From positions 77,866,697 through 77,930,696 of the forward strand of contig NC_080546.1 in assembly GCF_028640845.1 (NCBI RefSeq): a DNA stretch of 64,000 nucleotides. Reading direction: 5' to 3'. The position numbers and the translations under genes were made by a program. A model generated the notes under the pieces. It was not told the origin of the DNA, ran no database searches, and saw only the letters and a program-made list of their open reading frames with translations. Positions 39,821 to 51,900 of this stretch are shown one piece after another; within the stretch, counting starts at the first letter, position 1; each line of letters starts with the position of its first letter. This stretch comes from Ahaetulla prasina (taxonomy: Eukaryota > Chordata > Lepidosauria > Squamata > Colubridae).

Positions 39821-42800
39821 GTATGTAAATATGTATCAGTGATGTAAATAAGACTGTGCAGGATTTTGACACTCAAATTTGTAATTTATAACTCATAAAT
39901 CTAACCATCAAATTTTTATAAAGAGCATTATAAAGTAATGAATGTAACTTTATCATAAGAGGAAGGTGAAAAAATATTTAGAAAATGATAACCTAGTAGT
40001 ATTTGCATGTGTTGTAAATTGATTTAATGGATTTAGTTAAGGGATGTCTTAATCACCTCCCTGGTGGATTACACGCCCTGGGGCTGCCCTTGAAACCATC
40101 TGGAAGCTACAACTGAATAGCTTCAGAATACAGTGGCATGGATTGGTTGCATTGTGGTTCACTTGAGTAAACCAGGGCTACATTGACTTCCAGTTGCTTT
40201 CCCAGTGCAATTCGAGGTGCTGGTTAAACCACCAAATGGCAAAGGTCTAGGTTACTTGCAGGCAGTCTCCCCCATCATACTAAGCTAGGCAGGGTTAGTG
40301 GGCTCCAGGTGTCCTTCCTTAAATGTTGCCATCTGATAGGTCTTGGGAGGCAAGCTCTTTGGAACTTTGTCCTACCTTAAATCCGAGGGGTTCCTACCCT
40401 TTTATTCCTCCATAGGGCTACAAAGACCTGCCTTTTCATCCAACCATTGGGCTAGGATGCGGGTTGAGCTGGGCAGATATTTGATGTGGTGCCTGGGGAG
40501 GGAGGGAGGGTGCTTTTGCTTTTAACCATGGTTTTTTGGATTGTTGTGTTGTCTAGATCAGGGGTCTCCAACCTTGGCAACTTTAAGACTTGTGGACGTC
40601 AACTCCCAGAATTCCTCAGTCTTAAAGTTGCCAAGGTTGGAGACCCCTGGTCTAGACTCATTGTATGAGACAGGCAGTCACATAAGTTTTGTAAATAAAT
40701 GTCAATTAAGTTGAGCTTTTTCTTCTGAATTAGCTCATTAGTTTTACCTTGCTGTCTGCTGTAAGCAATACTAGAAACTCCGTTTTAGTTCATCCATCCC
40801 ATTTCCTTTTTTTTTCCCCGCAGGGAATGGGTCTTGTGAATCACGTATTCAGCGAAGATAGTCTGAAGAAGCTCTACGTTTCAAATCTTGGAATCGGCCA
40901 TACAAGATACTCTACCTCTGGGGTGTCTGTCCTTGATAATTGTCAACCGTTCGTGGTGGAAACTTTGCACGGGAAGATTGCGGTTGCCCACAATGGAGAG
41001 CTAACGAATGCAATGCGACTGAGGAGAAAGGTAGGGATCTGGCTTTGAAACAGAGATGAGCACCGCCCCCTAGAGTCGGGAACAACAAGCACGCATGTAT
41101 GAGGGGAACCTTTACTTTTACCTTTACCACACACAATGTAGATCTGATAATTGATTGTTTTGAGTGCAGTTGTTATGTCCTCCTCGCCTCCGTCCGAACG
41201 ATGGCTTAATTAGCCGGCTCTTATCAGCTCTGGCAGCAAAAGAGCCAGCATCTGCCAAGAGCCCTTGTTGGCTGCCAAGACACTGGTGAGTCACAACCTT
41301 CAGCTCTAGTCAATCCGTGAATTTGCCTGATACAAAGAGACACACCAGCTCTTGCTGCCTTTTATATCCTGTGGGGTGTGGCTCCATGACTCAGCACTTC
41401 CTAGGCCTGCCCCTCCCCTGCTTCTGTTGTTCTCTTCTCTCCTGCCTACAAAACCTGGGATTGAGCCAAGCCTGATTGTCAGCTGGGTCTGCAGGTGTGG
41501 CCTGCGGGGGGAAGAGTCAGGAGAAGGAGGCCTCGTTATCTCTTTCGCTTGGCCTGCTTCTGGCTCCTGGAGCTGATCCAGGGAGGCCGGTGCTTCCGAG
41601 GTAAGTCCTGATGGTCCTTCCCCCTCACTGTCCAAGTCACTTTCTGGCAGCAGGCCCGGCTCCGAGTCACTTTCGGGCATGGGGCCAGGTTCGGGGGCGG
41701 GAGCCACAACAGCAGTTCAGTTCACTATCCTATCTACAGTTGTGAATGAAATTGCCAAAGAAGTAAATCACTTCTGGAAATTTACTTTATGCAGCTTCTG
41801 TCTATGACTGAGAAGACGTACATTTAACACCCCATTGGTAGAAATTAAGAGAATTTGCATACAATGTGGTGACTATTAATCAACCATGGCTATTCTTCCA
41901 TAATTGGTACATAACTAGCATCAGCCTGAATCAATCCACTGCAGAGTGAAGATTTCTTCATTGGTTTGTTCTGAATTGGGTGGCCTATCAATGCCACTTA
42001 AAAATAAATAGATAAGGTTAGATATCATTATTTACGATGCAGATCCAGTCTAGGGCTGGGAGAAACTGCCTAACACAAAATCACCAATTTGACTCCCATA
42101 CCTAAGGAGACCCTCAAACCTGATTATCTCTGTCTTAGTCCAGTGCCTCAATTGCTGCACTACACTAATTAAGACAGTGATATTTAATTTAAAATGAGAA
42201 ATCTTCGTCTTACAGACTCACGAGGGTTTTTTTGTAGACATTCTGTGAATGGGAAATGTGGAATAGAAAATCTATTTGATCCTATCTTCTATCTTTTGAT
42301 CCAAGGTTTTTTTTTTCCTTGTTCCATTCAAGCACACTGATTTATTTCGGTCAATTGCATTAGGATAGAACAGAACAGCAATAGAAATAGCAATAGCAGA
42401 AGTGTGTTTAGATGCAAAAAGAACTTTTCTCCAATACAGAAGCTCTCAGTGTACATGCAAAACAATGAAATAATAACAACAAGAAGAAGAAGAAGCTTGA
42501 GCTGACAACTGGTATAAGAAAGCACTGCATGGACAGTTCCTTGAAAAGATCCAAGGAAAAGTAGATAAGGAAAAGACCTGGTCATGGTTGACCAACGGAA
42601 CATTGAAGAAAGAAACAGAAGGCCTAATTCTTGCGGCCCAAGAACAAGCCATTAGAACAAACGTAATCAAAGCCAGAATAGAAAAATCTGCTGATGATCC
42701 CAAATTCATACTCTGCAAAGAAGCAGATGAAACCATTGATCACATACTGAGCTGTTATAAGACAATAGCTCAGACCGACTACAAACAACGTCACAACATA

Positions 42801-43346
42801 GTCGCTCAGACAGCCCACTGAAACTTGTGTCATAACTACCATCTGCCTGTAGCAAAGAACTGGTGGGATCATAAGCCTGAAAAAGTGATTGAAAATGAGC
42901 ATGCAAAACTACTGTGGGATTTCCGAATACAGATGATAAAGTTTTGGAACACAATACCCCGGATATCACGATTGTGGAAAAGAAAAAAGTGTGGATAGTC
43001 GACATTGCTATACCTGTTGACAGCAGAATTGATGAGAAACAACTTGAAAAAGTCACCAGGTATCAAGATTTGAGAATCGAATTGCAGAGACTCTGGCATA
43101 AACCAGTGCAGGTGGTTCCAGTGGTACTCGGCACACTGGGAGCTGTGCCTAAAGACCTAGGCAAGCACTTAAAAGCAATTGGTGCTGACAAGATCACCAT
43201 TGGTCAGCTGCAGAAGGCCACCTTACTGGGATCTGCTCGCATAATCCGCCGATACATCACGCAGTCCTAAACGCTTGGGAAGTGTTCGACTAGTGATCTG
43301 TGATACGAAATCCAGCATAGTTATATCGTTTGCTGTATATACCGTC

Positions 43347-43428
<82 letters not shown>

Positions 43429-43715
43429 TAGGACCTCTGGTGGCTCAGACTGGTAAGACAGTCTGTTATTAACAGCAGCTGCTTGCAATTACTGCAGGTT
43501 CAAGTCCCACCAGGCCCAAGGTTGACTCAGCCTTCCATCCTTTATAAGGTAGGTAAAATGAGGACCCAGATTGTTGGGGGCAATAAAGTTGACTTTGTAT
43601 ATAATATACAAATGGATGAAGACTATTGCTTGACATAGTGTAAGCCGCCCTGAGTCTTCGGAGAAGGGCGGGATATAAATGCAAATAAAAAAAAAAAGTA
43701 GTAGTAGTAGTAGTA

Positions 43716-43809
<94 letters not shown>

Positions 43810-46800
43810 AAATAAGAGAGGTAGTGAAGAAAATAAGGATGATGATGATGATCCATACAACATGGGTAAATGTACATAAACATTAGATAGTACTGTGAGA
43901 ATTAGGTATTCAGCAGAGTGATGATATGAGGGGAAAAACTTTCCCTGTGTCTAGTTACCCTATGTCAGTGATGGTTAACCCTTTTCTCGTTGTGTGCCAA
44001 AAGCATGCACGTGTGCCGGCACCCATAATGCAATGCATGCACACGTGACCCCCCCCACCGGCCCCCATTATTGGCCTTGCAGGCCTTCTGGGCCCAAAAA
44101 CAGGCCATGGGAAGTGGGAGCACCCCCTGTGCCCCAATTTGGGCCTAGCAGTCCTCCCTGCAGCCTCCTGGGCCCAAAAACAGGCTGTGGGGGGGGCATG
44201 ACCCCACCCCCCTGTGCATGCGCACGCATCTCCTGCATGCGTCCCGCCCTCTGAACATCCCAAAAATCAGCTGGCCAGTGGGAAGCACACGTGCATGTGC
44301 AGTGGAGCTGAGCTGGGTGACGGCTCGCATGCCCTCAGTGAGGTCTCTGCATGTCAGCTGTGGCACGCATGCCATGGGTTCACCATCACGGTCCTATGTT
44401 GTTGTCCTTAGGGGAGGAGTTGAAGTAGTTTATGTCCAGGATGTGATCTCTGACCCGTGTAATATACAGGTCTTCTACGGAAGTCAGGCTGGTTACAATT
44501 GTTCTTTTTGCAGTCCTAACTATCGATTGGAATTTGTACCTGTCCTGTTTGGTTACTGTACCAAACTGAACAGTTAGAGGAATACATAATGACAGACTTA
44601 ATAATTACTCTGTAAAACTGTATAACTCTTGGGGCAGACTGAACTTCCTTGCACCCTATGACTATCATTAAGCGTTGTACCTTAGAATTCTTGATGAAGG
44701 TATCTTTTCTTTTATGTACACTGAAAGCATATGCATCAAGACAAATTCCTTGTGTGTCCAATCACACTTGGCCAATAAAAAATTCTGTTCTGTTCTATTC
44801 TATTCTATTCTATTCTATTCTATTCTATTCTATTCTATTCTATTCTATTCTATTCTATTCTATTCTATTCTATTCTATTGTAATGCAGGAAGAACATTCT
44901 TTCTTGGGTATTTTTAATGATGGTTCTAATGTTAAATGTCTGTTTCAAACCCTGGGAGATTATAGAACCCAAAAACGTGAAGTATTCTACTGCTGATACT
45001 GTGCTGTTAAATATAGCAAGGGGTGGTGAAATAGAAGGGCTCCTCCTAAAATCCATTCTTATCTCTACAGTTTTAAGCGTGTTCAACACCAGATTGTTAC
45101 AGCTGCATCACGGTGTAGTTGTTCAACCTCCTGTCTATATGTGGATTTATCACTCTCTTGAATGAGATCAATGATTATTGTATCATCTGCAAACTTCAGT
45201 GCTTTTAACAGAGGGGTCCCTAAACGTGCAGTCATTGGTATATAGAATAGCAATGGAGAGAGCACACAGCCCTGAGGGGGTGCCTGTGCTAATTGCCTGG
45301 GTATTAGATGTAATTTTCTCTAGCTGCACCTGTTACTTCCTATCTGCCAAAAAGTTGATAATCCACCTACAAGTATGGACAGGCACAGCTAGCTGAATCA
45401 GTTCAGAGTGAAGAATTTCTGGAATGATGGTATTGAATGCTGAGCTGAAGTCTACAACAAGGACCCATGCGTAGGTCCCCAAGGATTCAAAATGTTGCAA
45501 GTGCATGTTTATAGGATCATCTGCCAATATATTTGCTCGGTAAGGCAAACCACAGGGAGTCTAACAGATCTGTGATGATTTCCAGGTTGTTATTAGTTGT
45601 GAAGTTGTGTCCAAACCCATTGCAACCCCATGGACAAGTTTCCTCCAGGCCTTCCTGTCCTCTAACATCTCCCAGAGACCATTTAAGCTCCCGCCGACTG
45701 CTTCAGTGACTCCATCCAGCCACCTCATTCTCTGCCGTCCCTTTCTTCTTTTTCCCTCAATCTTTCCCAGCATTAGGCTCTTCTCCAGTGAGTCCTTCCT
45801 TCTCATTAGGTGGCCAAAGTATTTGAGTTTCATCTTCAGGATCTGGCCTTCTAAAGAGCAGTCAGGGTTGATCTCCTCTAGGACTGACTGGTTTGATTGC
45901 CTTGCAGTCCAAGGGACTCGCAGTTAGTACTAACTTCTCCAAGGTCTTTATAATTACAAATGTCAGAGCAGCCAGTCACTTAGCTTACTGATGGAGGGTT
46001 TCTTAGGAACCGAGATAATAATAGGACATTTGAAGCAAGAAGGGACATGACACATCTCCAGTGACTTATTAATGTTGTAGATGAATATGGGGGCTGTTGT
46101 TCAACACGGGCTTTCAAGCAAGGAGTTACTCCACCTGGGCCTGGTGATGAGGAGATTTGGTGTAGGAGATTTGGCTGCCGTTGTATGCATCTGTATTTTA
46201 TATGTATCTGAGATGGGGAAGGTAGCGATAGATTACACTGACATCCTCTCGAACCTACAGTGGAACATATTCAGGAACATATGCCAGCTGCCAATTCTCT
46301 TCAGTAAAGGAAGGGAGATCCCTTACAATGAAGTTCTTCAGGCTTCTCCTCACAGTTGCTGGTTCAATAGCTGAGAACTGGTTTCTCAGTTTTTCGGAGG
46401 GTCTATGACAATTCGCCATGGCTAACTCTCCATGGCCAATTCACTGCAGGACAACTCGCCGCAGGATAAGAGTTACACTAATCTTAAAGAAAGGGTGGGA
46501 CACAATCATTAAAGAAAGGCTGCAAAAGGGGGGACAGAATGCAATGTGAATGGCAAAAATGAAAAACCATTTTTATTTATTTTAAATAATTAAATAGAAT
46601 TGTTAAATTATCCCGCAACAAGTTGTCTTGCAGTGAGTCGGCTGTGGCAAGTTGTCTTGCATCGAGCTGCCCGTGGTGAATTGACTGAAGTGAATTTGCC
46701 ACAATGAGTTGGTTGTAGCAAGTTGTCCCATTCTCCTTTTCAGAGTAGATTCTCTTTGCCACTCTGATCTCCCTTGTTAATACGTTCCTGGCCTGATTGT

Positions 46801-48915
46801 ACAAAATCCTGTCTCCTTTCTTGTGTCTGCCTCCTCTTTGGCACGACGTAGCTGCTTAAACATAGCTGTGAACCAAGGCTTGTTATTATTATATATACTC
46901 AAGCTTTTGGTAGGCGCACACATGTCCTCACAGAAGCTAAGTCGTTTGTCACAGTATCAGTGAATTTATCCAAGCCCTCTGCAACAGCTTCAAAAACACT
47001 TCAGTCTGCATACTTAAAGCAAGCCTGTAGCTCTAACTCTGCTTCCTCAGTGCAAGACTTTGCTGTTTTGGCCAAAGGCTTTGCAGTTTTAACTTTCTGC
47101 CTATAGGGAGGGAGGAGATGGATCATACAAATGATCAGAGAGAAAGCAGCAAGCACCTTTTAATGTGGTGCAGCAATGATCCAATACGCCTGTTGCCTCT
47201 AGTCAGACAGCTGACATGCTGAGTGTATCTGGGCAGCTCAAGTTGCTTACCCATTCTCTGAAAATTGGAAGACCATACAGACTCCTTTCTTTTGTTAAAG
47301 TTGCCAAAACCTTCTGTGTTGTTTCCCCAGTAATGCAGGCTTCACGTTCAAAATGTTTTAAGTTGGTAACAATCAATGTAACCGTAACATCAACTTTTTG
47401 CATCACTTTTGTATGCTGAATAAAAAGTTTACCATCCGCACAGAGTGCTAAATTATTTTTATTTAATCAAATTTTTATACCGCCCTATCTCCCGAAGGAC
47501 TCAGGGCGGTTTACAGCCAGATAAAAATAACAGAAATCATACACAATAAAAACTAATTAAAAAACTTATTTAAATAGGCCAAAATGTAAAATTACAATTA
47601 AGATGATAAAACCCCATTACCTAAAAATTAACAACTAACCCCAGTTAAAATTAATTACATGGTCATCTGGATTCATTTAGCTGTCCCCATTGGCACTCTT
47701 GTTGTAAGTTGATAAGTAAGCTCCCGTTACTTGCCCCAGCTTCTGCCAACCTAGCAGTTCGAAAGCACATAAAAAAGACAAGTAGAAAAATAGGGACCAC
47801 CTTTGGCGGGAAATTAACAGCGTTCCATACGCTTGTGGGGGAGGCCCCACGGGCCATTTCTAAGCACACACACCCCGGCTGGATCCTGCCCACGGGCCTT
47901 GAGTTTGACACCCCTGATATAGGTGGATAGGCAACCTAGCTTCTTCCCAATGCTGTCCCTGAAATTGGAGGTAGCTGTCGTGTCCCACTCCTCCGCTGAC
48001 GGCCGGGTCAGGGAAATCCGAATCAGGCGTGCCTCTGCAGCTCTGCCAAAGTCCTAGCAAAGTCCTCAGGGCAGGCAGGAGACCAGAAAGTGACTTCAGC
48101 AAGATATGTTAGACTTTGCCTGACTCAGAGACTGCCAGAAAGCAGATCCTTTATATAGGCCATGGGGTATGGCTCCATGACTCAGCACATATCCAGGCCT
48201 GCCCCTCCCTTCCTTCTGACGCCGCCGCCTATCAATTCTTCTGAAGCGAGGGTCACTCCAGTCGGCAGCTGTTGGTAATAAACCTCCCTCAGGCTCACAT
48301 GCTGTGGGGGAGGGGGAGGGGTCTAGTTGCTCCGTTTGCCTGGGCATGGAGCCAGGGCTGGGGCCGGGAGGTGCCCCCTCCTCCTCAGCCTGTCTGGGCA
48401 TGGAGCCAGGGCTGGGGCCGGGAGGCATACTAGGACATTCTTCAGCGTTCGGAAGCAGATAAGAAGACCCCGGCTGCTGTGAGAGCGGGCAAGACACAAC
48501 AGTAGCAAACCAACACAAGTAATCCTTGAGTTACAACAGTTCATTTAGTGACTGCTCAAAGTTATGATGACACTGAAAAAAGGGACTTAACGACCATTGC
48601 AGCCACCATTCAAAGTCACGTGATCAACATTTAGACACTTGACAATTGGTTTCATATTTATGACAGTTGCAGTGTCCCAGGGTCACATGATCCCCTTTGG
48701 TGACCTTCTGACGGGCAAAGGCAACAGGGAAGCCAGATTTCACTTTAATCTGTGAAATTTAGTCATGCCGACCACATGACCACAGAGACGTCTTCGGACA
48801 GCGCTGGTTCTTCGGCTTTGAAATGGAGATGAGCACTGTCTCCTGAGTCGGGAACAACTAGCACATATGTGCGAGGGGAACCTTTAATGTTACCATTTAT
48901 TGGAACTCTGCCAAC

Positions 48916-48958
<43 letters not shown>

Positions 48959-51900
48959 GGAGGGAAGGAGAGAAAGCGAGAGAGCGCTCTTTAATTATCT
49001 ATAATAATCCTTTGTCTTTTGTTATGCAGCTAATGCGTCATGGAGTGGGACTGTCTACCAGTTCTGATAGCGAACTGATCACTCAACTGTTGGCATTCAC
49101 CCCTCCTTTAGAGCAAGACGATACACCAGACTGGGTGGCAAGGTAAATCATGGGCCTCATGAGAAAATTATGAGAATTAAAATCAATAAAAGAGACCTCC
49201 ATTTACGCAAGGCCAACCCACCCCCACCCCCCCATTGTTGGAATTCTTGTAATTAGAAGTGTATTAAACAAGTTTTTCTATTTCAGGATTAAAAATTTGA
49301 TGAATGAAACACCCACTTCATATTCACTTCTGATGATGCATAAAGACATTATTTATGCGGTTCGTGATCCCTATGGGAACCGTCCTCTCTGTATTGGCCG
49401 CCTTGTTCCAGTAGGTGATATCAATGGAAAAGGTATGGTTTCCCTATGTGTAATACACTCAGGGGTGGGCTCCTGGGGGTTCGGCAGGGTTCGGATGATC
49501 CTCTAGCCAAGGATCACCGGGGTTCGACAAACCCCCAAATGCCACCCCTAGCTGGCTACACCCGCCCCGCCCTGCCCAGGAGTCTCCATGTGGCCCGTAT
49601 ATCATTCCAGATAAGTGCAGGGGCCACGCAGAGGGTCTGGGAGGGCAAAAAACGGGCCTACTAGAGGTTCTGGAAGTCTGGAAACAGGCCTGTTTAGGGC
49701 CTCCGGATCCCAGGGGAAGTGTCATGTCCCACTCCTCCGCTGACGACTGGGTCAGGGAAATCCGAATCAGGCGTGCCTCTGCAGCTCTGCCAAAGTCCTA
49801 GCAAAGTTCTCAAGGCAGGCAGGAGACCAGAAAGTGATTTCAGCAAGATAAGGTAGACTTTGCCTGACTCAGAGAATGCCAGAAAGCAGATCCTTTATAT
49901 AGGCCATGGGGTGTGGCTCCATGACTCAGCACTTATCCCGGCCTGCCCCTCCCTTCCTTCTGTTGACGCCGCTTATCAATTCTCCTGAAGCGAGGGTCAC
50001 TCCAGTCTGCAGTTGGTAATTGACCTTCCTCAGGCTCACATGCTGTGGGGGAGGGGGAGGGGTCTAGTTGCTCCGTTTGCCTGGGCATGGAGCCAGGGCT
50101 GGAGGCACTTCTTCTTCCTCAGCCTGTCTGGGCATGGAGCCAGGGCTGGGGCCGAGAGGCATGCTAGGACATTCCTCAGCGTTCGGAAGCAGATAAGAAG
50201 GCCCCGGCTGCGGGGAAAGCGGACGAGGCACAATAGGAAGCTGTTTTCGCCCTCCCAGAGGCTTGAAAGCCTCCAGAGCCTGGGGAGGGTGAAAAATGCC
50301 CCCCCCAGCCGTGGTGCAAGCAGCCAACTAGGCCATGCCCACCATAGCCATGCCCACCCAGCAAGGAGGCAACGAACCCAGTGGTGGGATTCAGCCACTT
50401 CGCACCACTTTGGGAGAACTGGTTGTTAACTTTCTGAGCAGTTTGGTGAACTGGTTGTTGGAAGAAATCATTAGGGCAGAGAACTGGTGGTTAAATTATT
50501 TGAATCCCAACACTGAACGAACCCATTGCTAAAGGATATGAAGCCCACCCCTGAATACACTCCTTTGAGAACTGCAGTTGAAAGTACGTTATTTAAAAAA
50601 TACTCAAATTCTTCTTTTTTTTTTATCAGTGATTAAGGGAAGGTCACCTATCTTTAAGTTTCTGACCTATTCTCCAGGGAACGTAACCTGCACTTATGTG
50701 CTATATTAAACTAAATTGTAAAGTAAAACATATGCAGTGGGTATGTTTATGATTAGTCTGTGACATCTGTAATATTTGAAAATAAATGTTTTTGGTAATC
50801 ATGATAGAAAATAAGAACATGTTCAAATGTACCCATGTAAATTTTCATTTAAATACATTAATCGGTTTCCAGAAACATTTTTAGAATTATTTGAACTAGA
50901 TTTAAATTTTGGAAAAGAACCTTTAGCATCTAGACTAACTAATGTGACGTTAGTTATTTTCACACTTTTCACTGTATATTTGCTGTAGAGAGATAAATTT
51001 TTCATACTGCTATCACAGCTAAGCATAAATAATGTATTTTGTTAATGAACAGGGAATTTGTTGTGTTTTGGAAAATTCCAGTGTACTTATTACATCCTGC
51101 AAATGTCTATTTTTTATTTATTTATTTATTTACATTTATATCCCGCCCTTCTCCGAAGACTCAGGGCGGCTTACAGTGTGTAAGGCAATAGTCTCATTCT
51201 ATTTGTATATTTACAAAGTCAACTTATTGCCCCCCCAACAATCTGGGTCCTCATTTTACCTACCTTATAAAGGATGGAAGGCTGATTCAACCTTGGACCT
51301 GGTGGGACTAGAACCTGCAGTAATTGCAGACAGCTGTGTTTTAATAACAGGCTTCTTACAGCCTGAGCCACACCGCCTGTTGCCTGTTTAAGTAGGCCTC
51401 TTCAGCCTTCTTCAGTGTTATTGTAGAAAACAGCAGTTGCAGCCACAGCAAATGTAGTATGTAAAGTTAAACAGACACAAATGAGGTTCTTAGAATTGTT
51501 AAGTCATTTTTTAAATTATTGTTGAATCTATTACAGGGAAAAATAATGCTGCAACTGAAGGCTGGGTAGTATCTTCAGAATCCTGCAGCTTTTTATCTAT
51601 TGGTGCAGAGTAAGTTCATAATTCATTTATTTAAAAGCAATCTAAAGCAAATCAATAATTTCTTCATTGTTTAAGCAAGAACTGGGTACTGCATCTACCA
51701 TATTGGAGTACAGCAGTATTTAGTATTAAAACAATAAAGCGTTTGACCTGAAAGTCAATATTGCATTGAATCATTTTACAATGTTGGGATCTGGGTACTT
51801 CTTAAAACACGCGTATCAAAACTCGCTGCATCACATTGACACCACGTGACATATCACAACAGTTTTTGCCTCTGCCAAGTTGGGGTAGACGTAACCTGTG

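Larger units (their letters stand above)
43880..47430 (-). mobile_element. L3/CR1-superfamily LINE reverse-transcriptase region, broken by four insertions
   Basis: Minus strand, from right to left: N-terminal RT motifs with [10 protein letters not shown] near 46000, [12 protein letters not shown] near 45440, and F-A-D-D-T-I-I-I near 45190, then the 3' end near 43900. Insertions: hAT 43976-44391, an L3 3' end 44640-44880, BovB 45600-45935 and a DNA element 46395-46735. Confidence 0.65.

Noticed and set aside
41841..43270. Frames with I-D-I-T-V-P-G-D and V-D-I-A-I-P as possible nuclease genes
   Set aside because: They are C-termini of R4/Dong-type LINEs joined to TAA repeats, not host genes.
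43489..43883. Frames with runs of Leu, Tyr or Asn
   Set aside because: Produced by the (TAA)n and (TAG)n tail of a SINE. The same applies to the Leu run at 27715-28062.
45561..45833. 90-codon frame as a candidate host gene
   Set aside because: Its K-Y-F-G-H-L-M-R-R and R-M-R-W-L-D-G identify it as BovB LINE.
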